A stretch of 56,859 nt of DNA from an uncultured Lachnospiraceae bacterium (GCA_947588005.1 CANPYE010000004.1:1-56859); one strand, 5' to 3'. Shown: positions 17,037 through 25,702, numbered from the stretch's first letter. Translations and numbers: made by a program. Notes: generated from the sequence alone by a model not told the origin.

Positions 17037-17303
17037 ATGGCAAACGGTAATTTTGGTGTGTGTGCTGGGTGCAGACAACAGATTATGTGGATCAGGACAA
17101 GAGCCGGAAAGAATATGCCCGTCAATCCGCAAATGCTCAGTTACAGGGCGGACCCGTCCGGAGTGGAGAAGATCGTTACTCAGTACGGAGACGTGGTTAC
17201 GGGAGTGACGGGAGTAGACCCGGAACAGGCGGACGGTATCGGGTATATCTCACATTTCGCCACCTGCCCGCAGTCGAGGAACTACCGGAGGAAAAGGGCA
17301 TAA
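17037..17303 (+). CDS. Small zinc-finger-like phage protein
   Basis: An 88-residue protein with an N-terminal CAGC pair followed by QQIMWIRTRAGKNMPVNP. A C-terminal HFATCPQS provides further Cys/His ligands, resembling small zinc ribbons that begin CxxC...W. It starts 9 bp after AGAGGAGG. The role is unknown; it precedes the late regulator gene. Confidence 0.7.
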   Translation: MANGNFGVCAGCRQQIMWIRTRAGKNMPVNPQMLSYRADPSGVEKIVTQYGDVVTGVTGVDPEQADGIGYISHFATCPQSRNYRRKRA

Positions 17304-17421
17304 AAAAACGAGAAGTCCAGCGCATATCTCCCAAAAAGATAATTGCCGAACTCCACGAAACGGTACTGTCATTATATGGCAGGTTCGAGGAAAAGTCAAG
17401 AAATTTTTGGGAGGTAGCGCA

Positions 17422-18009
17422 ATGGCTAAGCGGGAGAAAGTATATAGTATCACAGAGGAGCAGTTACAGGCGGCAATCAGAGAGGCGGCGCAGACCGGGA
17501 TTGACGCCTACAAAAAGGAGCACAAGGACACGACCAGACGGAAAATATCTCGGTTGTTGTACCGGACAAAAACTCTGCTGGAAAAGTATTCGGAGCTGAT
17601 GGCGTTTGCCAACAACTCCGTTTACACGTTAGAGCGGGCTCAGGAAGTGAATGAGGGAATCGCCGACCTGGACATATTGACAAAGTTCGGCATCTATGAG
17701 AGCGACAAGACGCTCCACAGCCTGGAACGGGGAGTTGTCACCGTCAACATGGTAATGACCCATGTGAACAATATGCTGGAAATATACCGGAAGTCATGCG
17801 AGAGCTCCGCGTCAAAGGTGAAACAGAGGCAGTACCGGGTGATCTACCATATGTACCTGTCGGACAAAAAGCTGACATCAAAAGAGATCGCCGACATGGA
17901 GGGCGAGGAGGTACGCACGATCCAGAATGACGCGAAAGCCGCGAGAGAGGACTTGACAGCCCTTATTTTCGGCCTGGACGGATTGCTCACAAGAATTATC
18001 AGGGAATGA
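17422..18009 (+). CDS. ArpU/RinA-like late transcription regulator
   Basis: A 195-residue helical protein. The C-terminal third resembles sigma-70 region 4: QYRVIYHMYLSDKKLTSKEIADMEG forms the helix-turn-helix, followed by VRTIQNDAKAAREDL. This pattern is typical of ArpU/RinA-type activators of packaging and structural genes. It is the last gene of the early unit. The presumed late promoter and the candidate ncRNA lie immediately downstream. The ATG at 17422 follows GGGAGGT. Confidence 0.75.
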   Translation: MAKREKVYSITEEQLQAAIREAAQTGIDAYKKEHKDTTRRKISRLLYRTKTLLEKYSELMAFANNSVYTLERAQEVNEGIADLDILTKFGIYESDKTLHSLERGVVTVNMVMTHVNNMLEIYRKSCESSASKVKQRQYRVIYHMYLSDKKLTSKEIADMEGEEVRTIQNDAKAAREDLTALIFGLDGLLTRIIRE

Positions 18010-18072
18010 CCTACAAAGGCTCCATGAGGCTATAAAGGCTCCCACACGGTACAAATTTACGTTTTTTTTACG

Positions 18073-18101
18073 TTGCGCCTACATTACGCGAGTGATATAG
18101 T
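18073..18101 (+). promoter_or_regulatory. Candidate promoter of the structured RNA / late region
   Basis: TTGCGC (18073-18078), a 17-bp spacer and TATAGT (18096-18101) follow the late-regulator gene in an intergenic region. Transcription would start near 18107, exactly at the first hairpin of the downstream RNA. The weak -35 fits an activator-dependent late promoter. Confidence 0.55.
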
Positions 18102-18106
18102 GTAAA

Positions 18107-18298
18107 AAGCAAGTTCTACTTGCTGGCTGTTCGTAACCAGACCCGGTAATCAGGTTACGCCATGCTCATTATTCCTCTGACGGGCGGGGAGGCTTTCTCC
18201 CCGTCCCGGATATATGAGCAGGAAAAGACAGCGGCAAGCAGTACAGCTACCCATGATCCCACGAAAGGGCTGTGCCACATCTGGCATGGCCCTTTTCT
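18107..18298 (+). ncRNA. Candidate structured non-coding RNA
   Basis: No open frame with a ribosome site lies here, but successive helices do. AGCAAGT/ACTTGCT has a 3-nt loop (18108-18124). CGTAACC/GGTTACG pairs at 18132-18138 and 18153-18159. A long arm is closed by GCTCAT/ATGAGC (18164-18169, 18214-18219) and encloses an 11-bp GC-rich hairpin (18181-18208). A terminator follows (18267-18298). Promoter, several helices and terminator together suggest an independent RNA of about 190 nt between the late regulator and cargo genes. Alternatives are a long 5' leader with an attenuator, or a packaging (cos/pac) signal. Confidence 0.5.
18267..18298 (+). terminator. Rho-independent terminator at the end of the candidate ncRNA
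   Basis: GGGCTGTGCCA pairs with TGGCATGGCCC over 11 bp (two G-U pairs) around a CATC loop, followed by TTTTCTTG. It lies 30 bp before the ParB-like gene, so downstream genes need read-through or antitermination. Confidence 0.8.
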
Positions 18299-18328
18299 TG
18301 TGGATAATCCAGAAAGGAGGGAAAAGCG

Positions 18329-18934
18329 GTGAGCATGGATAACATGGAGGATAACAGCAGTTTACCGGAAAAGAGGATTGAAGTCTTGACTATGAAAGCC
18401 GGGGAGATCAAGACGGGCTTCGGCAATCCGAGGAAGATCACCAAAAAGAAACGCGAGGAGCTGCAGCGCTCCCTGGAGACGTTTGGTGACTTCGGCATAT
18501 TCCTGATCGACGAGCAGGACAACGTGATTGCCGGCAACATGAGGCTGGCGGTCCTGAAAGAGATAAACCCGGATCAGGAAGTCACCTGTAAGAGGCTCAT
18601 AGGCTACACGGAGGCGGAGCTGCGGGCGATCAACATCAAGGACAATACCCATGCCGGGGAGTGGGATATGGACTTGCTGGCGGACTGGACGGCAGATTTC
18701 AATATCGACCTGGGGCTTGACCTGGACACGGGTAATCCGCAGGACAGGCGGATAAAGGAAATGGAGCTGATCAACTACGAGAAGTACAATTACGTCCTGA
18801 TCGTCTGCAAAAACGAGTTGGATTATAACAATCTGACCCGGAGGCTGGGTATCGACACAAAGGCAAAGGTCAAAATCAATGACAAAAAGAAAATACGGGC
18901 AAGGGCGGTGTGGTTCCATGAAACAGGATTATAA
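18329..18934 (+). CDS. ParB/sulfiredoxin-fold nuclease-like protein
   Basis: A 201-residue protein with a ParB N-terminal fold at about 17-100: GFGNPRKITKKKREELQRSL, then GDFGIFLIDEQDNVIAGNMR with the GxxR-type motif. AELRAINIKDNTHAGEWD follows, as in phage ParB proteins of packaging regions. Such domains can bind or cleave DNA, use nucleotides, or accompany DNA-modification genes. The GTG at 18329 follows AAAGGAGGG. It overlaps the glycosyltransferase-like gene by 17 bp, so the two are probably co-translated. Confidence 0.85.
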   Translation: MSMDNMEDNSSLPEKRIEVLTMKAGEIKTGFGNPRKITKKKREELQRSLETFGDFGIFLIDEQDNVIAGNMRLAVLKEINPDQEVTCKRLIGYTEAELRAINIKDNTHAGEWDMDLLADWTADFNIDLGLDLDTGNPQDRRIKEMELINYEKYNYVLIVCKNELDYNNLTRRLGIDTKAKVKINDKKKIRARAVWFHETGL

Positions 18935-19640
18935 GAGTATCGGAATCTATGTACCGTCCTATAAGCGCTCAGACCAGATCAAGACCTGGAATGTCCTGAA
19001 TGATTGTACCTACGTCGTGAGAGAGTCCGAGGCCGAGGCATACCGGGCGGCGGGAGTGACAAAGGTGCTGGCCGCGCCGGACGCGGAGATTGATTCGCTC
19101 CCGAAAGTCCGACAGTGGATCATAGACAATACGCCAGAGGATATTGTAATCCAGGTGGACGACGACCTGCAGAGGTTTTCCTATGCGAATAAGAATAACA
19201 TTGTCGAGATTGAGGACAAGGACGTGATCGACATGGAGCTGGAGCGGGTGGCGCAGATAATCTCCGACCTGGATATAGGATTCGCCGCGCTCCCCATGCA
19301 GGAGAACGTCCTGAAATATTCCAGGGAGTTTTCTTTCCGGTCCACAATCGGGATCGTATGCTGGTTCAATAAATCGGCGCTGGCCGGGCGGTATGATGAA
19401 AATATCCGGTTCAAAGCAGACATTGACTTTGAGCTCCAGGAGCTATTGCATAACCGGATAATGATCGTCCCCGAATATCTGCGGGTGAAAGCGGTCTACG
19501 ATAAGAACGCCGGAGGTAACAGCGTCACAAAGAGCAGCAGGACAATCCAGGAGGCTGTGGAGTACATGAAAAATAAGTGGGGGCGGCATTACTCCCACAA
19601 TTTCAAGAGCAACGTATCGAGGATTAACGTGAGGAGGTAA
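18918..19640 (+). CDS. TET-associated-glycosyltransferase-like (TAGT) protein
   Basis: A 240-residue GT-A-type protein. The N-terminus has IGIYVPSYKRSDQIKTW, the central nucleotide-sugar/metal site is IVIQVDDDLQRFSYAN, and the C-terminal half has FKADIDFELQELLHNR and NAGGNSVTKSSRT. This order recalls the TAGT family, whose characterised members glycosylate hydroxymethylated cytosine in phage DNA. Assignment is from memory of motifs, not a search. ParB-like and sugar-nucleotide dehydrogenase genes flank it. No TET oxygenase or cytosine methyltransferase is visible, so the acceptor could differ. The ATG at 18918 overlaps the ParB gene end. Confidence 0.6.
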   Translation: MKQDYKSIGIYVPSYKRSDQIKTWNVLNDCTYVVRESEAEAYRAAGVTKVLAAPDAEIDSLPKVRQWIIDNTPEDIVIQVDDDLQRFSYANKNNIVEIEDKDVIDMELERVAQIISDLDIGFAALPMQENVLKYSREFSFRSTIGIVCWFNKSALAGRYDENIRFKADIDFELQELLHNRIMIVPEYLRVKAVYDKNAGGNSVTKSSRTIQEAVEYMKNKWGRHYSHNFKSNVSRINVRR

Positions 19641-19644
19641 AACA

Positions 19645-20412
19645 GTGAAGAATATCGTCATAGTAGGACACGGAGTAGTAGGTAAGAACCTGGAGCGGGA
19701 GCTGCGGGTACTCGACCCGGATGTACTGGACAAGTACAAGCCGGAGGAAAACTGCGTGGACAGGGAAAGACTGGCAAAGGCCGGTGAGAAATGGGACGCC
19801 GCGTTCATCTGCGTGGACACTCCTATGAATGAGGACAGCGTATGTGACGTATCGGAAGTGGGGAACGCGATCCGGGAGAACGACGCGGAGGTATACATCA
19901 TCAAGAGTACCGTACTGCCGGGAACGACGGAAAGGCTGAGACAGAAAACCGGAAAGCGGATCATATTCAGCCCGGAGTATTACGGGGGCACACAGCACTG
20001 TAATAACTTCCAGTTCAATTTTACGGTCCTGGGAGGAGAGGCGGAGGATTGCCAGGAAGTAGTCCAAATGCTCCAGAGCGTATATGACGCCACCCACACA
20101 TTCAGGATCACCGACAGCACGACGGCGGAGCTGGTGAAGTATATGGAAAACTCCTGGCTGGCGACAAAGGTTTCATTCTGCGGACAGTTCTTCCTACTGG
20201 CGGAGAGCCTGGGCGTGAGATACGAGGAGCTGAGAGAGCTTTTTATCCTCGATCCCAGGATAAACCCGTCCCACACATTCGTATACCGGGATAAACCGTA
20301 CTGGGACAGCCATTGTCTGAATAAGGACGTGCCGGCGATAGCGGCGCTGGACGGGACGGAGTTCCTGAGAGGCGTGATCGAGTTTAACCGGAGAATGAAA
20401 GAGCGGGAATGA
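19645..20412 (+). CDS. Short UDP-glucose/GDP-mannose dehydrogenase-like protein
   Basis: A 255-residue NAD-dependent sugar-nucleotide dehydrogenase relative. The Rossmann motif is VGHGVVG (Gly8-x-Gly10-x-x-Gly13), with CVDTPMNEDSVCDVS and STVLPGTTERL next. The central helical part ELVKYMENSWLATKVSF leads to SHCLNKDVPAI, where Cys224 matches the catalytic Cys of GxCxxKD. It stops soon after, lacking the usual C-terminal sugar-nucleotide domain of roughly 400-residue enzymes. It starts 5 bp after the glycosyltransferase gene with GAGGAGG. Likely it makes an oxidised sugar donor for that enzyme; the short length may change specificity. Confidence 0.85.
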   Translation: MKNIVIVGHGVVGKNLERELRVLDPDVLDKYKPEENCVDRERLAKAGEKWDAAFICVDTPMNEDSVCDVSEVGNAIRENDAEVYIIKSTVLPGTTERLRQKTGKRIIFSPEYYGGTQHCNNFQFNFTVLGGEAEDCQEVVQMLQSVYDATHTFRITDSTTAELVKYMENSWLATKVSFCGQFFLLAESLGVRYEELRELFILDPRINPSHTFVYRDKPYWDSHCLNKDVPAIAALDGTEFLRGVIEFNRRMKERE

Positions 20413-20448
20413 TTGTGAAAAGTCCACAAATTGTTTTGTTAAAATTTA

Positions 20449-20498
20449 GTGAACATTCACAAAAACGCATGGACACAAGGTTTGCTACCTGCTAAAAT
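20449..20498 (+). promoter_or_regulatory. Promoter with upstream 12-bp dyad
   Basis: TGGACA (20470-20475), a 17-bp spacer and TAAAAT (20493-20498) lie about 25 bp before the gene at 20523. The dyad GTGAA-CA-TTCAC (20449-20460) sits immediately upstream and could be an operator. The region is AT-rich compared with its surroundings. Confidence 0.6.
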
Positions 20499-20522
20499 AA
20501 AAGAAAAAGTGAGGTAGAGATC

Positions 20523-21086
20523 ATGGGTTACAATTTAATCACGCAGCGAGGGTACGATTTTTACAAGGTATCATCTTCACTCCAAAAGGCAATCAGGAGA
20601 GGGGACGTGAGAGTGGCCGGGTATATGGCACTGGAACTGTTCCCGAAATACGCGGAGTATTGCTGGAAACGGCTCCTGACCGTATCGGCTGAGGATTGCT
20701 ACGGAACAATCACCAAAGAGATCACCGCATTGTATGACGCTTTCCATATCGTGAACAAAGGCAAGAGAGGAGACGAGCTGGGAGGGCGGGTATTCATAAG
20801 CAAGGCGGTGATTCTTTTATGTACGCAGCCACACAGCCGGGACGCCGACATCTTATCGAATTTCGTCTATGACAAGAAACGAGGGTTGACGGACGAACAG
20901 ATAGAGGCGTATATGGCGGAGGTGCGGGAGGAGGACATTCCGATACCGGGGTACGCGTATGATTTCCACACGCGGGAGGGCAAGAAAGCGGGTAAGACCA
21001 AACAGCAGTTTTTTGTGGAGGAGGAAAATGCGCTTGCATACAGGCAGTTATCATTGTTTGAGGATATTGACCTCTCCAGAGCATAG
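20523..21086 (+). CDS. Stand-alone RarA/MgsA C-terminal-like protein with clamp-binding motif
   Basis: A 187-residue protein resembling the C-terminal clamp-loader-like helical domain of RarA/MgsA: SSLQKAIRRGDVRVAGYMAL, RLLTVSAEDCYG and GGRVFISKAVILLCTQPHSRDAD. The AAA+ ATPase part is absent, and the ORF has its own start and promoter, so it is not a frameshift product. The C-terminus carries QLSLF at 175-179, a match to the beta sliding-clamp binding consensus. It may compete with or recruit RarA or the clamp at phage forks; this is inference from the motif. Confidence 0.7.
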   Translation: MGYNLITQRGYDFYKVSSSLQKAIRRGDVRVAGYMALELFPKYAEYCWKRLLTVSAEDCYGTITKEITALYDAFHIVNKGKRGDELGGRVFISKAVILLCTQPHSRDADILSNFVYDKKRGLTDEQIEAYMAEVREEDIPIPGYAYDFHTREGKKAGKTKQQFFVEEENALAYRQLSLFEDIDLSRA

Positions 21087-21140
21087 TCCGGGGCACAAAG
21101 GCGGATAGCCCTGGGTAACATAATATTTTGACGGAGAAAG

Positions 21141-21176
21141 GCACTGTTTCCCACACGCGGGAGGCGGTGCTTTTCT
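21141..21176 (+). terminator. Terminator before the packaging genes
   Basis: GCACTGTTTCCC (21141-21152) pairs with GGGAGGCGGTGC (21159-21170) over 12 bp, including three G-U pairs, followed by TTTTCTGTTT. It closes the cargo block and lies 20 bp upstream of the small terminase gene. Confidence 0.75.
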
Positions 21177-21196
21177 GTTTATTGGCAGGTGGTGAG

Positions 21197-21634
21197 ATGG
21201 CAAATGAGCAAAACCTAAAGCGGTTCGGAACCGAGAGGGAACCGAGAGAGGCAGGGCGAAATGGAGGGAAAGCGTCCGGGGCGGCGAGGCGTAAGAAAAG
21301 GGAAATGCGGACAGCCGCAAAAATGCTCCTGAACATGGCGGCGACAGGAGAGAATACGACTGCAAACCTGGCGGCTATGGGTTTTGCTGAGGAGGACATG
21401 ACAAACCAAATGGCTATGCTTGTCCGGGTATTCCAGAAAGCCATGTCCGGGGACGTTCGGGCGGCAGAATTTCTCCGGGACACAGCCGGGTACAACCCGG
21501 AGACAAAGCTGAAAGAGCAGCAGTTTAAGTATGAAAAGGACAAGGCTATGGGTATGAATCAGGAGATCGAGGACACGTCGGAGGTCGATAGTCAGATATA
21601 TGGCAATCAGGAAGAAAAAGACGATACCGTTTAA
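21197..21634 (+). CDS. terS: Terminase small subunit
   Basis: A 145-residue basic protein. GRNGGKASGAARRKKREM near the N-terminus and a helical DNA-binding/oligomerisation core (NLAAMGFAEEDMTNQMAMLV, GDVRAAEFLRDTAG) match small terminases of Firmicute siphophages. It should recognise the packaging site and load the large subunit. The ATG at 21197 follows GGTGAG. Its end overlaps the large subunit gene by 35 bp, in line with co-translation. Confidence 0.8.
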   Translation: MANEQNLKRFGTEREPREAGRNGGKASGAARRKKREMRTAAKMLLNMAATGENTTANLAAMGFAEEDMTNQMAMLVRVFQKAMSGDVRAAEFLRDTAGYNPETKLKEQQFKYEKDKAMGMNQEIEDTSEVDSQIYGNQEEKDDTV

Positions 21635-22964
21635 TTTCTCAGATAAGCACCGCGCTTATATCTATGCCTGTCAGTTTAATACTTACAATATCCTGGAGGG
21701 AGCCGTCCGGTCCGGCAAGACCATTGATAATGTGTACGCCTTTGCACATGAACTTAAAACCACACCTGACAAAATACACCTTGCCACAGGTTCCACAATG
21801 GCAAACGCAAAACTGAATATCGGAGACGCCAACGGTTTCGGGCTGGAATACATATTCCGGGGACAGTGCCGGTGGAGCAAATACAAAGATAATGACTGTC
21901 TGAGGATCAAGGGTCCGAGTACCGGGTTCCGGGAGAAGATAGTCATTTTTGCCGGAGGGAAGTCCTCCGACAGCTACAAAAAGATTCGTGGTAATTCATA
22001 CGGTATGTGGATTGCTACTGAGATCAACCTGCACCATGATAACACGATCAAAGAGGCTTTCAACCGACAGCTTGCGGCGCGTCGGAGGAAAATATTTTGG
22101 GACTTGAACCCGGAGCACCCGAAAGCCCCGATCTATGAGGACTATATCGACAAGTACGCCGAGAAAGCTGCGGCGGGAATACTGCTGGGCGGGTATAACT
22201 ACCAGCATTTCAACATCTTTGAGAACCCGAACATCAGTAAGCAGAGGCTTGCGGAGATTGTAAGCCAGTATGATCCGGGCTCAATATGGTATATCCGGGA
22301 CATTGACGGAAAGAGAACCATAGCAGAGGGCCTGATCTACACCAGGATAGCAACGTCAATCGCTGCCGGCGACAACGTATTCTTCATGTCGGTGGAGGAG
22401 GCGGTCAAGGCCAATAAGCGCGGCGAGTTCATGGAGATAAACGTCGGAGTGGACTTCGGCGGGAACGGATCAGGACACGCGTTTGTTGCCTCAGCTCCAA
22501 CAACAGGGTATGGCAATCTGGTCGCCCTGTCGTCCGAATGGCACGACGCGGACGGTACAGACCCGGAGGACTTGTCCCGGATGTTCGTTGACTTCGTAAA
22601 GAAGATCATCAACACATACGGGTATGTCACACACGTTTATTGTGATTCTGCAGAGCAGGTCCTTATGAGAGGACTGAGGAGCGCCCTTGTCAGAAACGGC
22701 ATGGGTAACATCAAGGTCCAAAACGCAATAAAGGACAGGATCACGGACAGAATCTTTACACTGACAGCATTAGCGGCTATGGGGCGGTTCTATTATACAG
22801 AGGACTGCAAATCGCTCCAGGAGGCTATGAGCATGGCCGTATGGAACCCGAAAAGCATGGAGCTGGAACGTCTGGACGACGGTACGAGCGACATAGACAC
22901 GCTGGACGCGTTCGAGTATTCCTACGAGCGCGACTGGCGTAAATTCATCAAAAAGAAAAATTAA
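21600..22964 (+). CDS. terL: Terminase large subunit
   Basis: A 454-residue packaging motor and nuclease. Walker A-like GAVRSGKT lies at 34-41, a coupling/Walker B region at WIATEINLHH, and the nuclease domain in the second half with VGVDFGGNGSGHAFV and a later CDSAEQ. Length is normal for SPP1/PBSX-type enzymes. It should cut concatemers and translocate DNA into proheads through the portal encoded next. Confidence 0.96.
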   Translation: MAIRKKKTIPFNFSDKHRAYIYACQFNTYNILEGAVRSGKTIDNVYAFAHELKTTPDKIHLATGSTMANAKLNIGDANGFGLEYIFRGQCRWSKYKDNDCLRIKGPSTGFREKIVIFAGGKSSDSYKKIRGNSYGMWIATEINLHHDNTIKEAFNRQLAARRRKIFWDLNPEHPKAPIYEDYIDKYAEKAAAGILLGGYNYQHFNIFENPNISKQRLAEIVSQYDPGSIWYIRDIDGKRTIAEGLIYTRIATSIAAGDNVFFMSVEEAVKANKRGEFMEINVGVDFGGNGSGHAFVASAPTTGYGNLVALSSEWHDADGTDPEDLSRMFVDFVKKIINTYGYVTHVYCDSAEQVLMRGLRSALVRNGMGNIKVQNAIKDRITDRIFTLTALAAMGRFYYTEDCKSLQEAMSMAVWNPKSMELERLDDGTSDIDTLDAFEYSYERDWRKFIKKKN

Positions 22965-22976
22965 GGAGGCGGCACA

Positions 22977-24422
22977 ATGGCATTTTTGGAATTTATCAAA
23001 AGGGCTTTCGGAATGTCTGCCCGGAGAGATCAGGGAGGCACGTTCAATATTACGATAGCCGTCTCTGGAGCTATGGACAGGGCAATCGACAAATGGAGCC
23101 GAATGTACCAGAATGAGCCGTCCTGGAGGGGAGGCCCGGCCTGCGTGATACCTCTGAATCTGCCGGCAGCAATCGCGGAGGAAATGGCGCGGCTGGTGCT
23201 GACGGAGTTCACCATTGAAGTCACCGGGAGCTCCAGGGCAGATTACATCAACAAGCAGATTCAGGATAACTTTACAAGCCTGTCGGATCACATGGAGCTG
23301 TACTGCGCGAAAGGCGGTATCTGCATGAAACCATATGTTTCCGGGCAGACGATCAACATTGACTTCACCCAGGCGAACAGGTTTTATCCGACCGCATACA
23401 ACAGCAACAAAGAGATCACAGGGGCGGTATTCGTGGAAACCAAACGCCAGGGCGACTATATGTTTACCAGGCTGGAGGCTCATAACCTGGTGGGGACTGA
23501 TTACACGATCATCAACAAGGCGTACAGGTCCGAGCGGATATTCAGCCAGCTCTCAGACGACGATATGCTGTCCGAGGGCTTTACGGTGGAGCACCCGTTT
23601 ATGACGCCGGTGGAGCTGACACAGGTAGACGAATGGGCGAACCTGTCAGAGGAGCCGGTGGTGATCCACAATATTCAAAAGCCCCTGTTTGTATACGTCA
23701 AAGTTCCCAGGGCAAACACGGTAGATCAGTATTCCCCCCTGGGAGAATCGGTGTACGAGCGGGCAACGGAGATCATAGAACAGGCAGACCGGCAGTTCTC
23801 CCGTATTCTCTGGGAATATGAGGCATTGGAGGCGGCAATCCATGCGTCGGACGATCTGTTCGATTCCGATAAACACGGACACGCTATCCTGCCGGAGGGA
23901 CGTGAGAGATTATACCGGGCGTTCGACTTCCAGGGAAAAGACAGCGGCTCATTCATTAAGGAGTTTGCTCCGGCAATCCGGGACAGTTCCCTTTTTAATG
24001 GCCTGAATAAGTATTTCCAGCGGATTGAGTTCCTTTGCGGACTGTCATACGGTACGATCTCCGACCCTCAGCAGATAGAAAAGACCGCTGAGGAGATCAG
24101 GACGTCAAAGCAGAGGTCCTACACGGTAGTTTCCCGTATGCAATCAGCATGGGACGCGGCGCTGGATCACCTGATCTACGCTATGGACGTTATGTGTACC
24201 CTGTATAACCTGGCACCGGCTGGCGCGTCTGAAAAGACTACCACATGGGGCGACGGCGTTTTGGAGGACACCGAAAAGGAGTATCAACGGCGGTGGACAT
24301 GGGTGCTGGCCGGAAAGATGAAGATTGAGAAATTCTATGCGTGGTACTTCGGCTGTACCGAGGAGGAGGCAAAGGAGTATATCCCGGAGGCTCCGGCTGG
24401 AAACTATCCGCCTGAAGAATAG
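22977..24422 (+). CDS. Portal protein (SPP1 gp6-like)
   Basis: A 481-residue protein forming the dodecameric DNA gate of the capsid. It sits immediately after terL and before the minor head gene. Characteristic stretches are FNITIAVSGAMDRAIDKW near the N-terminus, YCAKGGICMKPYVSG, and FFNGLNKYFQRIEFLCGLS-like helices near 340 leading to STVEIRTSK-like GTISDPQQIEKTAEEIRTSK. AGGAGG precedes the start. Identification is by content plus order. Confidence 0.9.
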   Translation: MAFLEFIKRAFGMSARRDQGGTFNITIAVSGAMDRAIDKWSRMYQNEPSWRGGPACVIPLNLPAAIAEEMARLVLTEFTIEVTGSSRADYINKQIQDNFTSLSDHMELYCAKGGICMKPYVSGQTINIDFTQANRFYPTAYNSNKEITGAVFVETKRQGDYMFTRLEAHNLVGTDYTIINKAYRSERIFSQLSDDDMLSEGFTVEHPFMTPVELTQVDEWANLSEEPVVIHNIQKPLFVYVKVPRANTVDQYSPLGESVYERATEIIEQADRQFSRILWEYEALEAAIHASDDLFDSDKHGHAILPEGRERLYRAFDFQGKDSGSFIKEFAPAIRDSSLFNGLNKYFQRIEFLCGLSYGTISDPQQIEKTAEEIRTSKQRSYTVVSRMQSAWDAALDHLIYAMDVMCTLYNLAPAGASEKTTTWGDGVLEDTEKEYQRRWTWVLAGKMKIEKFYAWYFGCTEEEAKEYIPEAPAGNYPPEE

Positions 24423-24433
24423 GGGGCGAGGCC

Positions 24434-25696
24434 ATGCTGACACCTGAATACCTGGAAAGCTGCTGTGACAGTATTCTGGGAATATACGACGCGCTGAATG
24501 AATCAATCGTAAGGGACATAGCTCGCAGGATTGCAAAGACGGGGCGCGTTACCGATTCTGCCATGTGGCAGATCAAACAGTCTCAGGAGGCCGGCAAGCT
24601 CATGGAGGATATTGTCAAGGAGGTCGCGTCGATCACCGGCTTTTCGGACAGCTATATCCAGAACCTTTTCGAGGAGGCCGGGGCAAGGGCAATCCGATAC
24701 GAGGCTGATATATGTATGGCGGCGGGCTTGCCGTCGATCACCCTGAAACAATCGCCGGCCATGCTCCAGACGCTGGCGGCTGCGGTGGAAAAAACGAAAG
24801 GAAACCTGAACAACTTGACCGGCACAACGGCCATAGCGACACAGAGCCTATATTACCAGTACACCAACCTGGCATATATGCAAGTGTCCTCCGGGGCTTT
24901 CTCATATCAGGAGGCCATGAAACAGGCAATCCGGGCGGCGGCAATCGACGGAGGGAAAGTCCTATACGCGAATAATCACAGCTCAAAGCTGGATGTGGCA
25001 GTACGCAGGTCCCTACTGACCGGAGTAAACCAGACAGCGGCAAAGCTCACGGAAATGTACGCGAGTGAAATGGACTGTGATTATTACGAGACTTCCGCCC
25101 ACGCCGGGGCGAGGAACACGGGAGCCGGTTATCTGAACCATGAGAGCTGGCAAGGTCAGGTCTTTTGCATATCCGGGAAAGATCACCGATACCGGCAGTT
25201 TGAGGAGGCAACGGGGTACGGGAGCGGCGGAGGATTGTGCGGCTGGAATTGCCGGCACAGTTTTCATATGTTCTTTCCTGGACTGTCAAAACCGGCATAC
25301 AGCTCCAGCACCCTGGACGAGTATGCAAAGAGGTCGCACACATACCGGACGCCGGACGGTGAGAAAGTCACCATGACCGAGTACGAATGTACTCAGAAAC
25401 AGCGCGAGTATGAGCGGAAGATCAGGGAATCGAAAGCCTTGCTTGCCGGGTATGATTCCGCTGCAAAGGGAGCCGAAAATGCTACCCTGGAAAACTCCAT
25501 GCGTGAGGAGTTCAGGAATGAGAGCGTCAACCTGAAACGGTTAGAGGCTGAAATGAAAGACTTTTGCCGGCAGACCAATCGGGCAGTTGATTCCGCCCGG
25601 ACACAGGTTTATGCGGTGAAAGATAGAGACGGTAACATAGTAAATTTCAACAGGTCCGTAAGCCAAAAGGCTGTATGGGCGAACAAAAGGAGGTAA
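24434..25696 (+). CDS. Phage minor capsid/head morphogenesis protein (Phage_min_cap2-like)
   Basis: A 420-residue protein. The N-terminal two thirds are helical. The C-terminal domain has the conserved Cys/His-containing segment SGKDHRYRQFEEATGYG and CGWNCRHSFHMFFPG, like minor capsid protein 2 and related head-maturation proteins. Portal upstream and scaffold downstream support that it is packaged in the prohead, perhaps for ejection or assembly. It starts 11 bp after the portal gene. Confidence 0.85.
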   Translation: MLTPEYLESCCDSILGIYDALNESIVRDIARRIAKTGRVTDSAMWQIKQSQEAGKLMEDIVKEVASITGFSDSYIQNLFEEAGARAIRYEADICMAAGLPSITLKQSPAMLQTLAAAVEKTKGNLNNLTGTTAIATQSLYYQYTNLAYMQVSSGAFSYQEAMKQAIRAAAIDGGKVLYANNHSSKLDVAVRRSLLTGVNQTAAKLTEMYASEMDCDYYETSAHAGARNTGAGYLNHESWQGQVFCISGKDHRYRQFEEATGYGSGGGLCGWNCRHSFHMFFPGLSKPAYSSSTLDEYAKRSHTYRTPDGEKVTMTEYECTQKQREYERKIRESKALLAGYDSAAKGAENATLENSMREEFRNESVNLKRLEAEMKDFCRQTNRAVDSARTQVYAVKDRDGNIVNFNRSVSQKAVWANKRR

Positions 25697-25702
25697 ACCA
25701 GA

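Noticed and set aside
16418-17125. 235-codon reverse-strand frame over the acidic protein gene
   Set aside because: It is antisense to two coupled genes with good ribosome sites; openness reflects Asp/Glu codon bias in the true genes.
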